Source of the DNA: Lederbergia citrisecunda
GTDB lineage: Bacteria > Bacillota > Bacilli > Bacillales > Bacillaceae_C
Assembly: GCF_018343695.1 (NCBI RefSeq)
Contig: NZ_JAGYPJ010000001.1
Location: forward strand, 631,001-695,000
DNA: 64,000 bases
Direction: 5' to 3'
Numbering within the stretch: the stretch's first letter is position 1; every line of letters starts with the position of its first letter. Below are positions 17,715 to 28,099 of the stretch, one piece after another. Below the pieces are notes generated by a model. It was not told where the DNA came from. It did not search any database and saw nothing but the letters and a program-made list of their open reading frames with translations. Made by a program: the position numbers and the translations under genes.

Positions 17715-18509
17715 ATGATGGGGGTAATTGAAACTGATAAGTGGCTGGAGAATTACTTTAATCAGCCTTGGGAGTTAAGTAGGTTGGTAAAACCAGAAGT
17801 TCGTGACCCTGAGGATTTTTATGAATACTTAACAAAGTTTGGTATGTACAAACCTTCACGAAATGCATTTTATATTTTAAATAAATTAAAAGAAGAAAAA
17901 GTTTGGGAGAAAATAAACAATATATACTTAAATTATCGGAAAAAATGGAAAGGTCCTGCTGTAGATATTTATATTTTTCCTATCCAACAGCAAACTTCCT
18001 TGTTTCGCCGTAGAAATAACGGTCGATCGGGATTGGCTTTTCATAATAAATTATTATTATTTATATCTGAAGGCCTCAATGAAAAGGAGCTTGAAGCTCT
18101 TTTTGTTCATGAATATCATCATGCAGCACGATTGAGCATGATTAAAAAGAAGGAAAGTGATTATACATTATTGGATTCAATCTTGTTTGAAGGTTTTGCT
18201 GAATTAGCTGTTCTCAATAGTTGTGGAAAGGCTTATTTAGCACCTTGGACAAAGCTGTATACAAAGGAAAGACTAAGAAATGATTTCAAGCGTAGATATG
18301 AACCTAACTTTTATCTAACGAGAAAAGATCGTGAACATGATGATCTATTATTTGGAAGGAGAGGCGTCCCATTTATGTTAGGTTACGCTGTTGGATACGA
18401 AATAGCAAAAGGGTATGTAAGGAGAAACAAAATAACGATTCACGATACATTTGCAATCCAATCCGAAAAGGTTCTTTCAACTAATGAATTTTTGGAACCT
18501 TCCAGCTAA
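17715..18509 (+). CDS. yjaZ: YjaZ, DUF2268 putative zinc protease
   Basis: A 264-residue protein with a metallopeptidase-like HEYHH motif (LFVHEYHHAARL) and a downstream Glu in LFEGFAELAVL, typical of DUF2268 predicted Zn-dependent proteases. No signal peptide; probably cytoplasmic. Biological substrate unknown. ATG 17715 (or the adjacent ATG 17718) follows AGGAGGC. Position after fabF matches B. subtilis yjaZ. In B. subtilis the app and opp oligopeptide transporters follow in this neighbourhood; they are absent here. Confidence 0.85.
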   Translation: MMGVIETDKWLENYFNQPWELSRLVKPEVRDPEDFYEYLTKFGMYKPSRNAFYILNKLKEEKVWEKINNIYLNYRKKWKGPAVDIYIFPIQQQTSLFRRRNNGRSGLAFHNKLLLFISEGLNEKELEALFVHEYHHAARLSMIKKKESDYTLLDSILFEGFAELAVLNSCGKAYLAPWTKLYTKERLRNDFKRRYEPNFYLTRKDREHDDLLFGRRGVPFMLGYAVGYEIAKGYVRRNKITIHDTFAIQSEKVLSTNEFLEPSS

Positions 18510-18668
18510 CAGCCTTCAAATATGGAGGCTTTTCTTAATCTAAAGGTATATTTTATTAAATCAGGCATTCGGTGATCATCCTAAACTATGCTTTTGTACT
18601 TTTCTAATCATGTCTCAGTAGGATTTTACATATATTCAGAATAGGGACGGGCTAAGGAAAATGATAGG

Positions 18669-18905
18669 ATGTGGCAAGCTATGTTGTTTAGAGGGTTTAT
18701 GCTGCTTCTCGGTTTTGGCTTTGCTGTATCGGGTGGTGTTAGCCTAATTGGTTATTTAAATTTAGTCACAATGGGAAACACCTTCATTGACTATCTCGTT
18801 TTTATTGCTAAAAGGCCAGAGTGTTACTTATTACCGGTTGGTATTTTGATGATTACTGGGACTATTTTTTATAATGATGAGAAAAAAAGTAATGACTATG
18901 ATTAA
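18669..18905 (+). CDS. Small membrane protein, 78 aa
   Basis: A 78-residue protein with two membrane helices (LLLGFGFAVSGGVSLIGYL and LLPVGILMITGTIFY) and a charged tail DEKKSNDYD. It starts at ATG 18669; the site AAGGAAAATGATAGG upstream is acceptable. It lies between yjaZ and yjbA. I do not recognise the family with certainty. Confidence 0.6.
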   Translation: MWQAMLFRGFMLLLGFGFAVSGGVSLIGYLNLVTMGNTFIDYLVFIAKRPECYLLPVGILMITGTIFYNDEKKSNDYD

Positions 18906-18970
18906 GAAGAATAATTTAACTTCACCCTGCCTATACTGATTGACAAAAGGTGATGAAGTGAGGGATAAGG

Positions 18971-19720
18971 ATGCTATATCTTCATGATGTTTGGGTTAAT
19001 TGGTTTGAAGGGGAGGAAAACGGCTATAATGTTTGCCATTTTCATGAATGGCGTAGGGGAGAAGATGTCATCGAACTCCTTGATCAAGTACCGCTATTGT
19101 TGATAGAGCCGGTCCTCTTCCATTACATAGAAAATAATATGGCGGAGCTGCCACAGACATTATTAAATGACGTTTATAAAAAAGCATATTTAAGAAAAAA
19201 TCACGAGCGTATTCAATTAGATTATTGTTTTGTCATAACAGATGGGAAAGGAATATTGGCAGTTGATACAATCGGGTATTCAATACCACTTCGAAAAAGT
19301 AGATTAATTCCCCGTCAAGAACAGTTAGTGTATGAAATGACGATGAAAAATGAACCGTTTCCTTATAAATTTGATAAAGAAAATTTGAGCAAGGAGCACC
19401 ATATCTTGTCGCCCGAACCAAAATTAATGTACGGTTTGACGAGGAAGGAAAGACAATTAAAGCACCTTATGTTTATGGCGTTAGATCAACTCTTTTCATC
19501 AAAAAATACGCCGGAAATCCGTTATTGGTATACTGAGTGGGCTCCTAGTAAATATCAGGAAATTCAAACGATGGATTTTGATGAGGTATGGAATTGTCTT
19601 TATGACGAAACAAAGGTTGGCTGGTCGGAAAAACACTTAATGCTTTGTGAAAATCTAATAAAAGGTCAACCATTCTTTGAAAAGCTATGGGACATGGAAT
19701 GTGATTCAAAAGTAAATTAG
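18971..19720 (+). CDS. yjbA: YjbA family (UPF0736/DUF3603) protein
   Basis: A 249-residue soluble protein matching YjbA over its full length: [20 protein letters not shown] at the start, [15 protein letters not shown], and [20 protein letters not shown]. The function is unknown. ATG follows AGGG. It is convergent with trpS, sharing a terminator, as in B. subtilis. Confidence 0.88.
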   Translation: MLYLHDVWVNWFEGEENGYNVCHFHEWRRGEDVIELLDQVPLLLIEPVLFHYIENNMAELPQTLLNDVYKKAYLRKNHERIQLDYCFVITDGKGILAVDTIGYSIPLRKSRLIPRQEQLVYEMTMKNEPFPYKFDKENLSKEHHILSPEPKLMYGLTRKERQLKHLMFMALDQLFSSKNTPEIRYWYTEWAPSKYQEIQTMDFDEVWNCLYDETKVGWSEKHLMLCENLIKGQPFFEKLWDMECDSKVN

Positions 19721-19731
19721 TTTAGGAAAAT

Positions 19732-19766
19732 GAAAGAGCCGATCTCAAAAATTAGATCAGCTCTTT
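19732..19766. terminator. Bidirectional terminator between yjbA and trpS
   Basis: AAAGAGCCGATCT and AGATCAGCTCTTTT pair with one mismatch around CAAAAATT. Confidence 0.85.
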
Positions 19767-19774
19767 TGCGCTAT

Positions 19775-20776
<1,002 letters not shown>

Positions 20777-20784
20777 TTAATATT

Positions 20785-21000
20785 AGAAAAGCGTAAGCAC
20801 CTTGCTCATCGATGTTGCCACAGTACGGTTGCGATTTTAGTCGACGTTCACTTTTCAGCATTTGACTGGATAAAGGAAACACGACGAGGTTGGAAAAGCG
20901 AAGGCGCCTGCAGCTAGACAAGACGATTCCGTAACAAAAACGAAAAGGAAGAGACGTTTGCTAGTCGATAAGCGCTGTAGCAAGTCAGCGAAAACTAGTT
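20785..21000. repeat. Intergenic repeat family A, inverted, two joined copies
   Basis: Two elements in minus orientation. The first runs from AGAAAAGCGTAAGCACC through ATAAAGGAAACACGACGA; the second from GAAAAGCGAAGGCGCC through GCTAGTCGATAAGCG. AAAGGAAACACGACG matches, in reverse, the CGTGTTTCCTTT core of the copies at 23.4 and 38.1 kb. They separate trpS from its probable upstream promoter. Confidence 0.65.
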
Positions 21001-21021
21001 AAAAAAATAATAGCCCTTTAG

Positions 21022-21091
21022 AAATAAAAAGCCATCCGTCCTAAAATAGGATGAATGCTAATAAGTAGCACGATAGATATGAAAAATCCAT
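21022..21091 (-). ncRNA. Candidate short transcript or attenuated trpS leader
   Basis: A promoter-like sequence (21098-21126) is followed about 35 bases later on the minus strand by a stem, GCATTCATCCT with AGGACGGATGGC, and then TTTTTATTT. If both work, RNA of about 70 bases ends here. It could be an independent small RNA or a transcription-attenuated trpS leader; it lacks T-box hallmarks. It is inferred from signals only. Confidence 0.4.
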
Positions 21092-21097
21092 GAATTT

Positions 21098-21126
21098 ATT
21101 ATAACCTCACAAAATATGACAATCAA
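21098..21126 (-). promoter_or_regulatory. Sigma-A type promoter upstream of trpS
   Basis: On the minus strand -35 TTGATT, exactly 17 bases, and -10 TATAAT. It reads toward trpS. Confidence 0.65.
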
Positions 21127-21265
21127 GCCAGGTCGAAAGAATCAACTTTATATTTACTCAAAGATCATACAATAAAACAATATCAATTCATGATAATCCT
21201 TGCTAAAATGGAATTGGACAAAGAAACTTATATAATGACAAGAACCGCAAAGGGAGAGAGATAAG

Positions 21266-22477
21266 TTGAAATGGTTTAAGGTCATAACAGTTGCGGGACT
21301 TGCAGCTTCGTTAATATGGCAGCTTCAAACAGAAGGTGCATCTGCAGAAGAGATAGAAAAGGTAAAAATCCACGAAGCTAGGCAGGTATCTATTCAGAAA
21401 AAGGTTTTACCAGATAGTCTTCCTCGTTTTGTTTTTAATTCAGGTCGTCATTTTGAATATCCTGATGCTGTTAGAGGTATATATGTAACCGGTCATTCGG
21501 CTGGTGGAAGTAGATTTAATGAATTAGTTAAATTAGTAGACTCCACAGATCTGAATGCTATGGTGATTGATGTTAAAGATGATTGGGGACAAATTACATA
21601 TAAACTTCCTGATGATTCTCCATTTGCTCATTTAGGTCAAAATTATATACAAGAGCCTAATGAAATGTTGGATGTATTGGAAGAAAAACAAATATATCCG
21701 ATTGCTAGAATTGTAGTATTTAAAGATTCTACATTACCCAAAACGAGACCAGATTTATCTTTTATGGATGGGAAGAAAATATGGGTAAATGGTAGAGGAG
21801 AATCGTTTGTTAACCCATTTTTAAAAGAAGTATGGGATTATAATGTTGATATTGCCATTGAAGCTGCAAAACTAGGTTTTCAAGAAATTCAATTTGATTA
21901 CGTCCGTTTTCCAGAAGGGTTCGAAAGACGGGATAGTCAGTTGAAATATGGACTAGGGGACTACAAAGATTCAAAGGAAGACAATGTTCAGAAACGTGTT
22001 CATGCTGTGACAGATTTTGTAGCGTATGCGAAAGAGAAATTAGCACCATATGGAGTAAAAGTATCTGTTGACATTTTTGGTTATACAGCAACATTGCCAG
22101 AAGCTCCGGGTATTGGACAAAACTTCTCTAAAATATCGGAAAATGTAGATGTTATTTCATCAATGATCTATCCAAGTCATTGGACATCATATTTTGGCAT
22201 TGCCAAGCCTGATTTAGAGCCATATAAGCTAGTTAAGGAATATGCAAAATTGGAAAAGGCTAAGCTAAATGAATTAAAGAATCCTCCTATATCCCGTCCT
22301 TGGATTCAAGATTTTACGGCGTCTTATTTAGGTGCCGGAAATTATCAAGTATATAGAAAAGAACAAGTGGAGGCACAAATTAAAGCTCTTTACGATGAAG
22401 GCATAAAAGAATATTTACTTTGGAATGCAGGAAATAATTATTCACCGAATGTAGATTATACACTTGATAAAAAATAG
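21266..22477 (+). CDS. Exported DUF4015 putative glycoside hydrolase
   Basis: A 403-residue protein with an N-terminal signal sequence (KVITVAGLAASLIWQL, cut near SAEE) and a DUF4015 TIM-barrel-like domain: VRGIYVTGHSAGGSRFNELVKLVD, NAMVIDVKDDWGQITY, GFQEIQFDYVRFPEG and WNAGNNYSP. DUF4015 is annotated as a putative glycosidase; acidic residues in IDVKDD and FDYVRFPEG are candidate catalytic groups. Substrate unknown, possibly cell-wall or surface glycans. Start TTG 21266 behind AGGGAGAG. Divergent from trpS; own terminator. Confidence 0.85.
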   Translation: MKWFKVITVAGLAASLIWQLQTEGASAEEIEKVKIHEARQVSIQKKVLPDSLPRFVFNSGRHFEYPDAVRGIYVTGHSAGGSRFNELVKLVDSTDLNAMVIDVKDDWGQITYKLPDDSPFAHLGQNYIQEPNEMLDVLEEKQIYPIARIVVFKDSTLPKTRPDLSFMDGKKIWVNGRGESFVNPFLKEVWDYNVDIAIEAAKLGFQEIQFDYVRFPEGFERRDSQLKYGLGDYKDSKEDNVQKRVHAVTDFVAYAKEKLAPYGVKVSVDIFGYTATLPEAPGIGQNFSKISENVDVISSMIYPSHWTSYFGIAKPDLEPYKLVKEYAKLEKAKLNELKNPPISRPWIQDFTASYLGAGNYQVYRKEQVEAQIKALYDEGIKEYLLWNAGNNYSPNVDYTLDKK

Positions 22478-22507
22478 TGCCGAAAATTTTTCGGCATTTT
22501 TTTTTCC
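22478..22507 (+). terminator. Terminator after DUF4015 gene
   Basis: GTGCCGAAAA and TTTTCGGCAT stem followed by nine T residues, beginning right at the stop codon. Confidence 0.88.
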
Positions 22508-22908
22508 TTTTTAGGAAACGATATTTATGGAACCAAGTGAATTTCCTTTTAAAAGCTGATCTGCGTTAGTCCATTCACTTACGTTTTTAACATGCTAAAC
22601 AATTTGAAAGGAATGGGTAAAAAAATTGCAAATTCTTGTTTAATTTTCGTTCGGTGGTGGTATAAAAAAATGGAATGAAAAAGGACTATAACAGCAGTAC
22701 ATATTTCATAGTAACAGATTTAGAAATTCCTTAAATAATCTATTCATTCTGCTTGGAATAGTGTATAATACATTCGTAAGGGTGTTTCTATATTTGGAGT
22801 GATAATAGTTTCAAATCGTTGAAATATTGAAACATAACTTCTAAATTCTGTTATATAAGGGCACTTTATAAAGAATTTAATTCTTAAAAAAGGAGTGTGA
22901 TTTGTATT
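22508..22908. other. Long leader/promoter region of spx
   Basis: No gene supported. A good -10 element TATAAT lies at 22764-22769 without a clear -35. spx in B. subtilis has a long multi-promoter upstream region with PerR and YodB sites; I cannot identify those operators here. Confidence 0.4.
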
Positions 22909-23304
22909 ATGGTAACATTGTACACATCACCTAGTTGCACATCTTGTAGAAAAGCAAGAATTTGGCTTGAGGAACAAAGCATTCCATATAAAGAGAGAAA
23001 CATTTTCTCCGAACCACTAAGCTTAGATGAAATAAAAGAAATATTAAGAATGACAGAAGATGGTACAGATGAGATCATCTCAACTCGTTCGAAAATTTTT
23101 CAAAAGCTAAATATCGATTTGGATTCTCTTCCACTTCAGCAATTATATGATTTAATCCAAAAAAATCCTGGACTTTTAAGAAGACCGATTATTTTGGATG
23201 AAAAACGACTACAAGTCGGATATAACGAAGATGAAATTAGACGATTCCTTCCACGGAAGGTGCGAACATATCAGTTGCGAGAAGCACAGAAAATGGTAAA
23301 TTAA
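22909..23304 (+). CDS. spx: Transcriptional regulator Spx
   Basis: A 131-residue ArsC-like regulator that binds the RNA polymerase alpha C-terminal domain and turns on thiol-stress genes. The redox switch CTSC is at residues 10-13 ([16 protein letters not shown]). [26 protein letters not shown] matches the Spx family, including the Arg at about 92. ATG 22909 behind AAAAGGAGTG is preferred to GTG 22897, which lies inside that site. SpxH and MecA encoded nearby influence its proteolysis in B. subtilis. The yjbC gene that precedes spx there is absent. Confidence 0.95.
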   Translation: MVTLYTSPSCTSCRKARIWLEEQSIPYKERNIFSEPLSLDEIKEILRMTEDGTDEIISTRSKIFQKLNIDLDSLPLQQLYDLIQKNPGLLRRPIILDEKRLQVGYNEDEIRRFLPRKVRTYQLREAQKMVN

Positions 23305-23334
23305 GCCTTTTGAACATAGATTTATTATGATAAA

Positions 23335-23382
23335 GTGGCTGTTCCTATAAGCCGGTTAGGCAAAGGGACAGCCCTTTTTCTT
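23335..23382 (+). terminator. Terminator after spx
   Basis: GTGGCTGTTCC pairs with GGGACAGCC across a long loop that contains a smaller possible stem, followed by CTTTTTCTTT. Confidence 0.75.
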
Positions 23383-23406
23383 TAATGATGAAGAGCATCA
23401 TATATG

Positions 23407-23560
23407 TCTAGCACCAGTGTCTGTCGCCTAGCGAACTACCGTAACTTCTCTCTACGATAAGCCAACATCGATTCGTCTTGTAGGACACATCGTGTTTCCT
23501 TTGTCTCAGTCGAAGTTCCTGTAGTTCGTGCGTCGATGGTCCAGGCGCTTCCTCTTTTCT
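23407..23560. repeat. Intergenic repeat family A, copy between spx and mecA
   Basis: The clearest copy. It starts TCTAGCACCAGTGTCTGTCG, has the core CATCGTGTTTCCTTTGTCTC, and ends TCGATGGTCCAGGCGCTTCC followed by TCTTTTCT. The rest of the gap up to the mecA leader shows nothing I can identify. Confidence 0.7.
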
Positions 23561-23744
23561 TACAAAAATTTAGAAAATTGGCTTGATTTTAATGGGTATG
23601 TTAGATAAAATAATCGAAACGTAAATAATAACTGTGTTAGGCATTTGACTATTTTATAATTGGGAATATCTTTTGTTTCCAATTTGACGACACTTATCAT
23701 AAAATATAAGTACAAGGAGAAAAAACACTAAGTACTTTGAGTAC

Positions 23745-23783
23745 GGGATGATGATCCCTTCAACACCCAATTATAGAAGGGAG
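23745..23783 (+). promoter_or_regulatory. Alternative hairpins at the mecA ribosome site
   Basis: GGGAT (23745) can pair with ATCCC (23754-23758). The same bases, as CCCTTC (23756-23761), can instead pair with GAAGGG (23776-23781), which is the mecA Shine-Dalgarno site. The two stems exclude each other, which would allow translational control. This is inferred from the sequence only. Confidence 0.35.
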
Positions 23784-23792
23784 AGTTAATGT

Positions 23793-24455
23793 ATGGAAAT
23801 TGAGCGTATTAACGAACACACAGTAAAGTTTTACATTTCATATGTTGATATAGAAGAGCGTGGCTTTGATCGAGAAGAAATTTGGTACAATCGTGAAAGA
23901 GGCGAAGAATTATTTTGGGAAATGATGGACGAAATTCATCAAGAAGATGATTTTGTTCCGGACGGACCTCTTTGGATCCAAATTCAGGCATTGGATAAAG
24001 GGCTAGAAGTGATTGTTACTAAGGCACAGCTGTCAAAAGATGGGCAAAAATTGGAGCTTCCGATTATGTCAGATAAAGGTGATATGCACGTTGATGAAAA
24101 AATAGAAGAATTTTTAGATCAACATTTTCAGATTAAGCACTATGATGAAAAAGCTGATGATGTGACTGAACTAGAATTCGTTCTATTGTTTAAGGATTTC
24201 GAGGATATTTTGTCACTTACCAAAGTACAGGATCTAGCCGAAATAGAAACGAAACTTTATTCTTATGAAGATAGGTATTATTTGTACGTTAAATTCCACG
24301 AAGATCTTTTTGATGAAGACCAAATTGACGATGCTCTGAGTGTTCTCCTTGAATATGGCATAGAAAGTAATTACACTATTTATCGTATTGCCGAATATGG
24401 TAAAAACATTATTGATCAAGATGTTTTTGGAACACTTCGACAATATTTTCAATAA
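23793..24455 (+). CDS. mecA: Adaptor protein MecA
   Basis: A 220-residue adaptor that delivers ComK, Spx and other clients to ClpC-ClpP and promotes ClpC assembly. The N-terminal target-binding domain starts MEIERINEHTVKFYISYVDI; an acidic linker follows; the C-terminal ClpC-binding domain includes YLYVKFHEDLFDEDQIDDAL. Acidic composition and length match B. subtilis MecA. ATG follows GAAGGGAG, part of a possible hairpin switch. Neighbours spx and coiA match the conserved order. Confidence 0.95.
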   Translation: MEIERINEHTVKFYISYVDIEERGFDREEIWYNRERGEELFWEMMDEIHQEDDFVPDGPLWIQIQALDKGLEVIVTKAQLSKDGQKLELPIMSDKGDMHVDEKIEEFLDQHFQIKHYDEKADDVTELEFVLLFKDFEDILSLTKVQDLAEIETKLYSYEDRYYLYVKFHEDLFDEDQIDDALSVLLEYGIESNYTIYRIAEYGKNIIDQDVFGTLRQYFQ

Positions 24456-24490
24456 AAAGACCGATTTCATTATGGAATCGGTCTTTTTTT
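24455..24490 (+). terminator. Terminator after mecA
   Basis: AAAAGACCGATT pairs with AATCGGTCTTTT, followed by more T residues. Confidence 0.88.
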
Positions 24491-24700
24491 GTTAGATTAT
24501 TATTCAATGGTTACATAGTATTAGCTGCTTTAGTACAAAAGATGCAATTAATAAATATCAAACCATCCATCTGATAACGATATTATTATTTTATGTGTAT
24601 CCTTATCCGCTTTACATTTGTCTGTTTATTTTACATAGATGTTAATAAAGGATTTTGACAAACTGTGTAGAAGGTATATAGTAAGAAAGGAAGTGGTGTA

Positions 24701-25951
24701 TTGCTATCAGCGTTAAATAAAGAAGGAAAACACATTACCCTCATTCAATCTTTTTTTAACAAAGATCTTATTGGAAGATTGCGTAGTGACGATTATTTTT
24801 GCCCTTTATGTAAGGAGCGTCTTATTTTTAAAGCAGGTAATATCCGTATTCCCCATTTTTCGCATCGGCGAGATTCCGCTTGTACTACATTTGAAACAGA
24901 GCCTGAGAGTCTCCAGCATCTTCAAGGTAAGAAATATTTATTTCATTTTTTCTCAAACCAAGGGTTAAACGTTTCTTTAGAGTATTATTTGCCCGACATC
25001 AAACAGCGTGCTGATTTATTCGTACAAAATCAATCACAATCTTTTGCTATAGAATATCAATGTTCGCCTCTACCTAAAAGCTTATTAGAAAAACGAACGA
25101 AAGGATACAAAAGCAAAGGTATTATCCCAATATGGATTATTGGTGGGAAACCTTTCCAAAAAAGTCAAAAGGGCGTTTTTCATTTATCTGAATTTCATTG
25201 GTCAATGATTAGTGAGAGACAATATATTGGTCTAAATCTTTTAAGTTTTGATTCGGAAAGTTCTAGATTTTACTTGTTATCAAACATTACCTCAATATCT
25301 CCTAAAATAGTATCGGCCACCTTATTATCACGTTCTATAACCACCGCTACGCTCCCATTAAAGTTTCCATATATTAATAAAAATAATAATCATACATTAT
25401 GGTTGCAACACAAAAGAAAGTGGCTTCAACATAAGGTTCAATATGGAAATCTAGTACATGATCACTTTTTAAAAGCAATTTATTCCTCCGGACATAATCC
25501 ATTTCTACTCCCACCATTATGCGGGCTTCCAGTTCAACATATGGAATGCTTTTATTCTTATCCACTTGAATGGCAGTTTATGATTTATTTAGAATGTTTT
25601 CGTAAACTACAAGTTGGCAGTCGCATCTCTTTAAAATATGTTAATCAAAAGGTACAAGCTTGGATAAAAGAAGGATTAATCGTACCAAGAACCTTTCCTT
25701 TAGAGCAAAATATCAGTTGGAGAAATGCTGTCGAAAAATATTTTTCTCTATTAACAGAAATGGAATATTTTTCGAATTTAGGCGAAGACTTATTTGAGAT
25801 GGCGAAGCAAGTCAAAACTCCAAGTTCCACCGAAGAAGCAATACATTGGGAGGAAACGATCTTTAATAGATTAAACGATAAAAGCTCATGTAACGAGGAA
25901 ATGGATGAATCTTGTTTCTTTTTTGGTACAGCTCAAGTGCCTATCGCCTAG
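24701..25951 (+). CDS. coiA: Competence protein CoiA
   Basis: A 416-residue CoiA-family protein involved in processing DNA during transformation (B. subtilis YjbF). It has an N-terminal zinc-ribbon-like CPLC and HFSH, then a nuclease-like core with RADLFV and FAIEYQCS, whose Asp, Glu and Gln fit a restriction-endonuclease fold. TTG start behind AAAGGAAGTG. The last residues (GTAQVPIA) and the stop codon come from an intergenic repeat of family A, so the original C-terminus has probably been replaced. The order mecA-coiA-pepF matches B. subtilis. Confidence 0.88.
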   Translation: MLSALNKEGKHITLIQSFFNKDLIGRLRSDDYFCPLCKERLIFKAGNIRIPHFSHRRDSACTTFETEPESLQHLQGKKYLFHFFSNQGLNVSLEYYLPDIKQRADLFVQNQSQSFAIEYQCSPLPKSLLEKRTKGYKSKGIIPIWIIGGKPFQKSQKGVFHLSEFHWSMISERQYIGLNLLSFDSESSRFYLLSNITSISPKIVSATLLSRSITTATLPLKFPYINKNNNHTLWLQHKRKWLQHKVQYGNLVHDHFLKAIYSSGHNPFLLPPLCGLPVQHMECFYSYPLEWQFMIYLECFRKLQVGSRISLKYVNQKVQAWIKEGLIVPRTFPLEQNISWRNAVEKYFSLLTEMEYFSNLGEDLFEMAKQVKTPSSTEEAIHWEETIFNRLNDKSSCNEEMDESCFFFGTAQVPIA

Positions 25952-26080
25952 CAAAATTTTTGTTTCCTTTCTTACGATAAGTCAATATTAATTTGTTTTA
26001 TAGGTCTTGTCGTGTTTCCTATATCCTTAGTCGTTGTCCACGTAGTCCGTAAGTCGATGAACAATCGCTTGCGCTTTTCT
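25926..26080. repeat. Intergenic repeat family A, overlapping the 3' end of coiA
   Basis: AGTGCCTATCGCCTAGCAAA, then the core TCTTGTCGTGTTTCCTATAT, and the end AATCGCTTGCGCTTTTCTTC align with the copies at 23.4 and 38.1 kb. The first 26 bases are read as coding sequence of coiA. Confidence 0.65.
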
Positions 26081-26184
26081 TCAAACAACTAGCAGGATTA
26101 ACCAAAATTAAGTAGAATAGGTAATAGGTAAAAAAACTTTCGTTAAGCGAAAGAAGTAGAGTTCAATATGAATGGAGGATGGCA

Positions 26185-28005
26185 ATGGCCAACGAAACAG
26201 CTGTAAAAACACTTTCTTCACGTGCTGAAATACAAGAGGAAATGACGTGGAGATTAGAAGATATTTTTTCGTCAGATGATTCTTGGGAAAAAGAATTTGA
26301 TGATATAAAAGAATTGTTAAAAAATGCTGGAGAATTTAAAGGGAAACTAAGTGAAAGCGCGGAGCAATTATTTGAAGCTCTAGAATTCCAATCTAAAGTT
26401 TCAGAGCGGATGGGGAGACTCTATACATATGCACATATGCGCTATGATCAAGATACTGGTAATTCTCATTATCAAGGTTTTAATGCACGTGCGGAAAGCC
26501 TGTATTCCATTTTAGCGAGTGAATTTTCTTATATTGTACCTGAAATTTTAGATATGGATGAAAGTAAAATTTCTCAGTTTTTAGAGGAAAATAATGACCT
26601 GCATTTATACAAAAAAGCTTTGGAAGAAATTAATCTGCAAAGGGGTCATGTATTATCAGCTGAACAAGAGGCATTACTTGCTCAAGCATCTGAAGTTTTA
26701 GGCGCTTCCAGTACTACATTTGGAATGTTGAATAATGCAGATTTGGAGTTTCCCGTCATTAAAGATGAGGATGGACAAGAAGTTCAAATCTCACACGGAA
26801 ATTATATTCGCTTTTTAGAAAGCTCCGATCGAAGAGTTCGTGAGGAATCATTTAAAAAAGTGTATGAAACATACGGCAAGTTCAGTAATACATTCTCTAG
26901 TACATTGAGTGGTGCTGTAAAGAAAGATAATTTTTATGCGAAAGCTAGAAATTATCAATCTGCAAGACATGCTGCTCTAGCTGCAAATAATATTCCTGAA
27001 AGTGTATATGATAATTTAGTTGATACAATTAATAAGAACTTACATTTATTGCATCGTTACGTAAAACTTCGTAAAAAAGTACTTGGTGTCGATCAATTGC
27101 ATATGTACGATCTTTATACGCCATTAGTAAAAGATGTAAAAATGGATATTCCTTACGAGGAAGCAAAGAATTTGGTAGTTGATGGACTCGCACCACTTGG
27201 AGAAGAATATGCCAATATTCTTAAGGAAGGTTTTGAAAATCGCTGGGTCGATGTTTTTGAAAATAAAGGAAAACGGAGCGGTGCCTATTCATCAGGTGCA
27301 TATGGAACAAACCCATATATTCTTATGAATTGGCAAGATAATGTGAATAATTTATTTACACTTGCTCATGAATTTGGTCATAGTGTGCACAGTTACTATA
27401 CAAGAAAGTCACAGCCATATCCATATGGTGATTATTCCATTTTTGTAGCTGAGGTAGCTTCTACATGTAATGAAGCTTTGCTCGGTGACTATATGTTAAA
27501 ACGTACAGATGACAAGAAAGAACAATTGTATTTGCTTAACCATTACTTGGAAGGCTTCCGTGGGACTGTTTTCCGCCAAACAATGTTTGCAGAATTTGAG
27601 CACTTAATTCACCAAAAAGCTCAATATGGAGAAGCTTTGACAGCAGATATGTTGACGAAAGAATATTATGCATTAAATAAGAAATACTTTGGTGAAGAGG
27701 ATATTCTTATTGATGAAGAAATTGGATTAGAATGGTCGAGAATCCCTCATTTCTATTACAATTACTACGTGTATCAATATGCGACAGGCTTTAGTGCGGC
27801 CGCTGCATTATCAAGTCAAATTCTTGAAGAAGGAGAACCTGCAGTTTCACGATATATCGATTTCTTAAAGGCAGGTAGCTCCGATTATCCAATTGAAGTA
27901 TTGAAAAAAGCAGGGGTTGATATGACAACTGCTGCACCAATTGAAGCTGCTTGTAAAGTATTCGAAGAAAAGCTTGCCGAAATGGAGCAATTATTATCTG
28001 AATAA
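26185..28005 (+). CDS. pepF: Oligoendopeptidase F
   Basis: A 606-residue cytoplasmic M3 metallopeptidase that cleaves short peptides. Zinc site HEFGH (TLAHEFGHSVHSYYT) with the third ligand Glu in EVASTCNEALL. C-terminal substrate-pocket residues lie in RIPHFYYNYYVYQYATG. ATG 26185 is chosen because GGAGG lies 6 bases before it; ATG 26179 directly abuts that site. It is B. subtilis yjbG, again next to coiA. A terminator follows at 28018. Confidence 0.95.
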   Translation: MANETAVKTLSSRAEIQEEMTWRLEDIFSSDDSWEKEFDDIKELLKNAGEFKGKLSESAEQLFEALEFQSKVSERMGRLYTYAHMRYDQDTGNSHYQGFNARAESLYSILASEFSYIVPEILDMDESKISQFLEENNDLHLYKKALEEINLQRGHVLSAEQEALLAQASEVLGASSTTFGMLNNADLEFPVIKDEDGQEVQISHGNYIRFLESSDRRVREESFKKVYETYGKFSNTFSSTLSGAVKKDNFYAKARNYQSARHAALAANNIPESVYDNLVDTINKNLHLLHRYVKLRKKVLGVDQLHMYDLYTPLVKDVKMDIPYEEAKNLVVDGLAPLGEEYANILKEGFENRWVDVFENKGKRSGAYSSGAYGTNPYILMNWQDNVNNLFTLAHEFGHSVHSYYTRKSQPYPYGDYSIFVAEVASTCNEALLGDYMLKRTDDKKEQLYLLNHYLEGFRGTVFRQTMFAEFEHLIHQKAQYGEALTADMLTKEYYALNKKYFGEEDILIDEEIGLEWSRIPHFYYNYYVYQYATGFSAAAALSSQILEEGEPAVSRYIDFLKAGSSDYPIEVLKKAGVDMTTAAPIEAACKVFEEKLAEMEQLLSE

Positions 28006-28017
28006 AACACAAATAAG

Positions 28018-28051
28018 TAGCTGCTCTCTATTTTTAGGGAGCAGCTTTTAC
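28018..28051 (+). terminator. Terminator after pepF
   Basis: GTAGCTGCTCTC pairs with GGGAGCAGC around TATTTTTA, followed by TTTTACTT. Confidence 0.85.
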
Positions 28052-28099
28052 TTATTGTTTTGGAAATTATATCAATTTGGAACTTAGAGGTAGTCCCCA

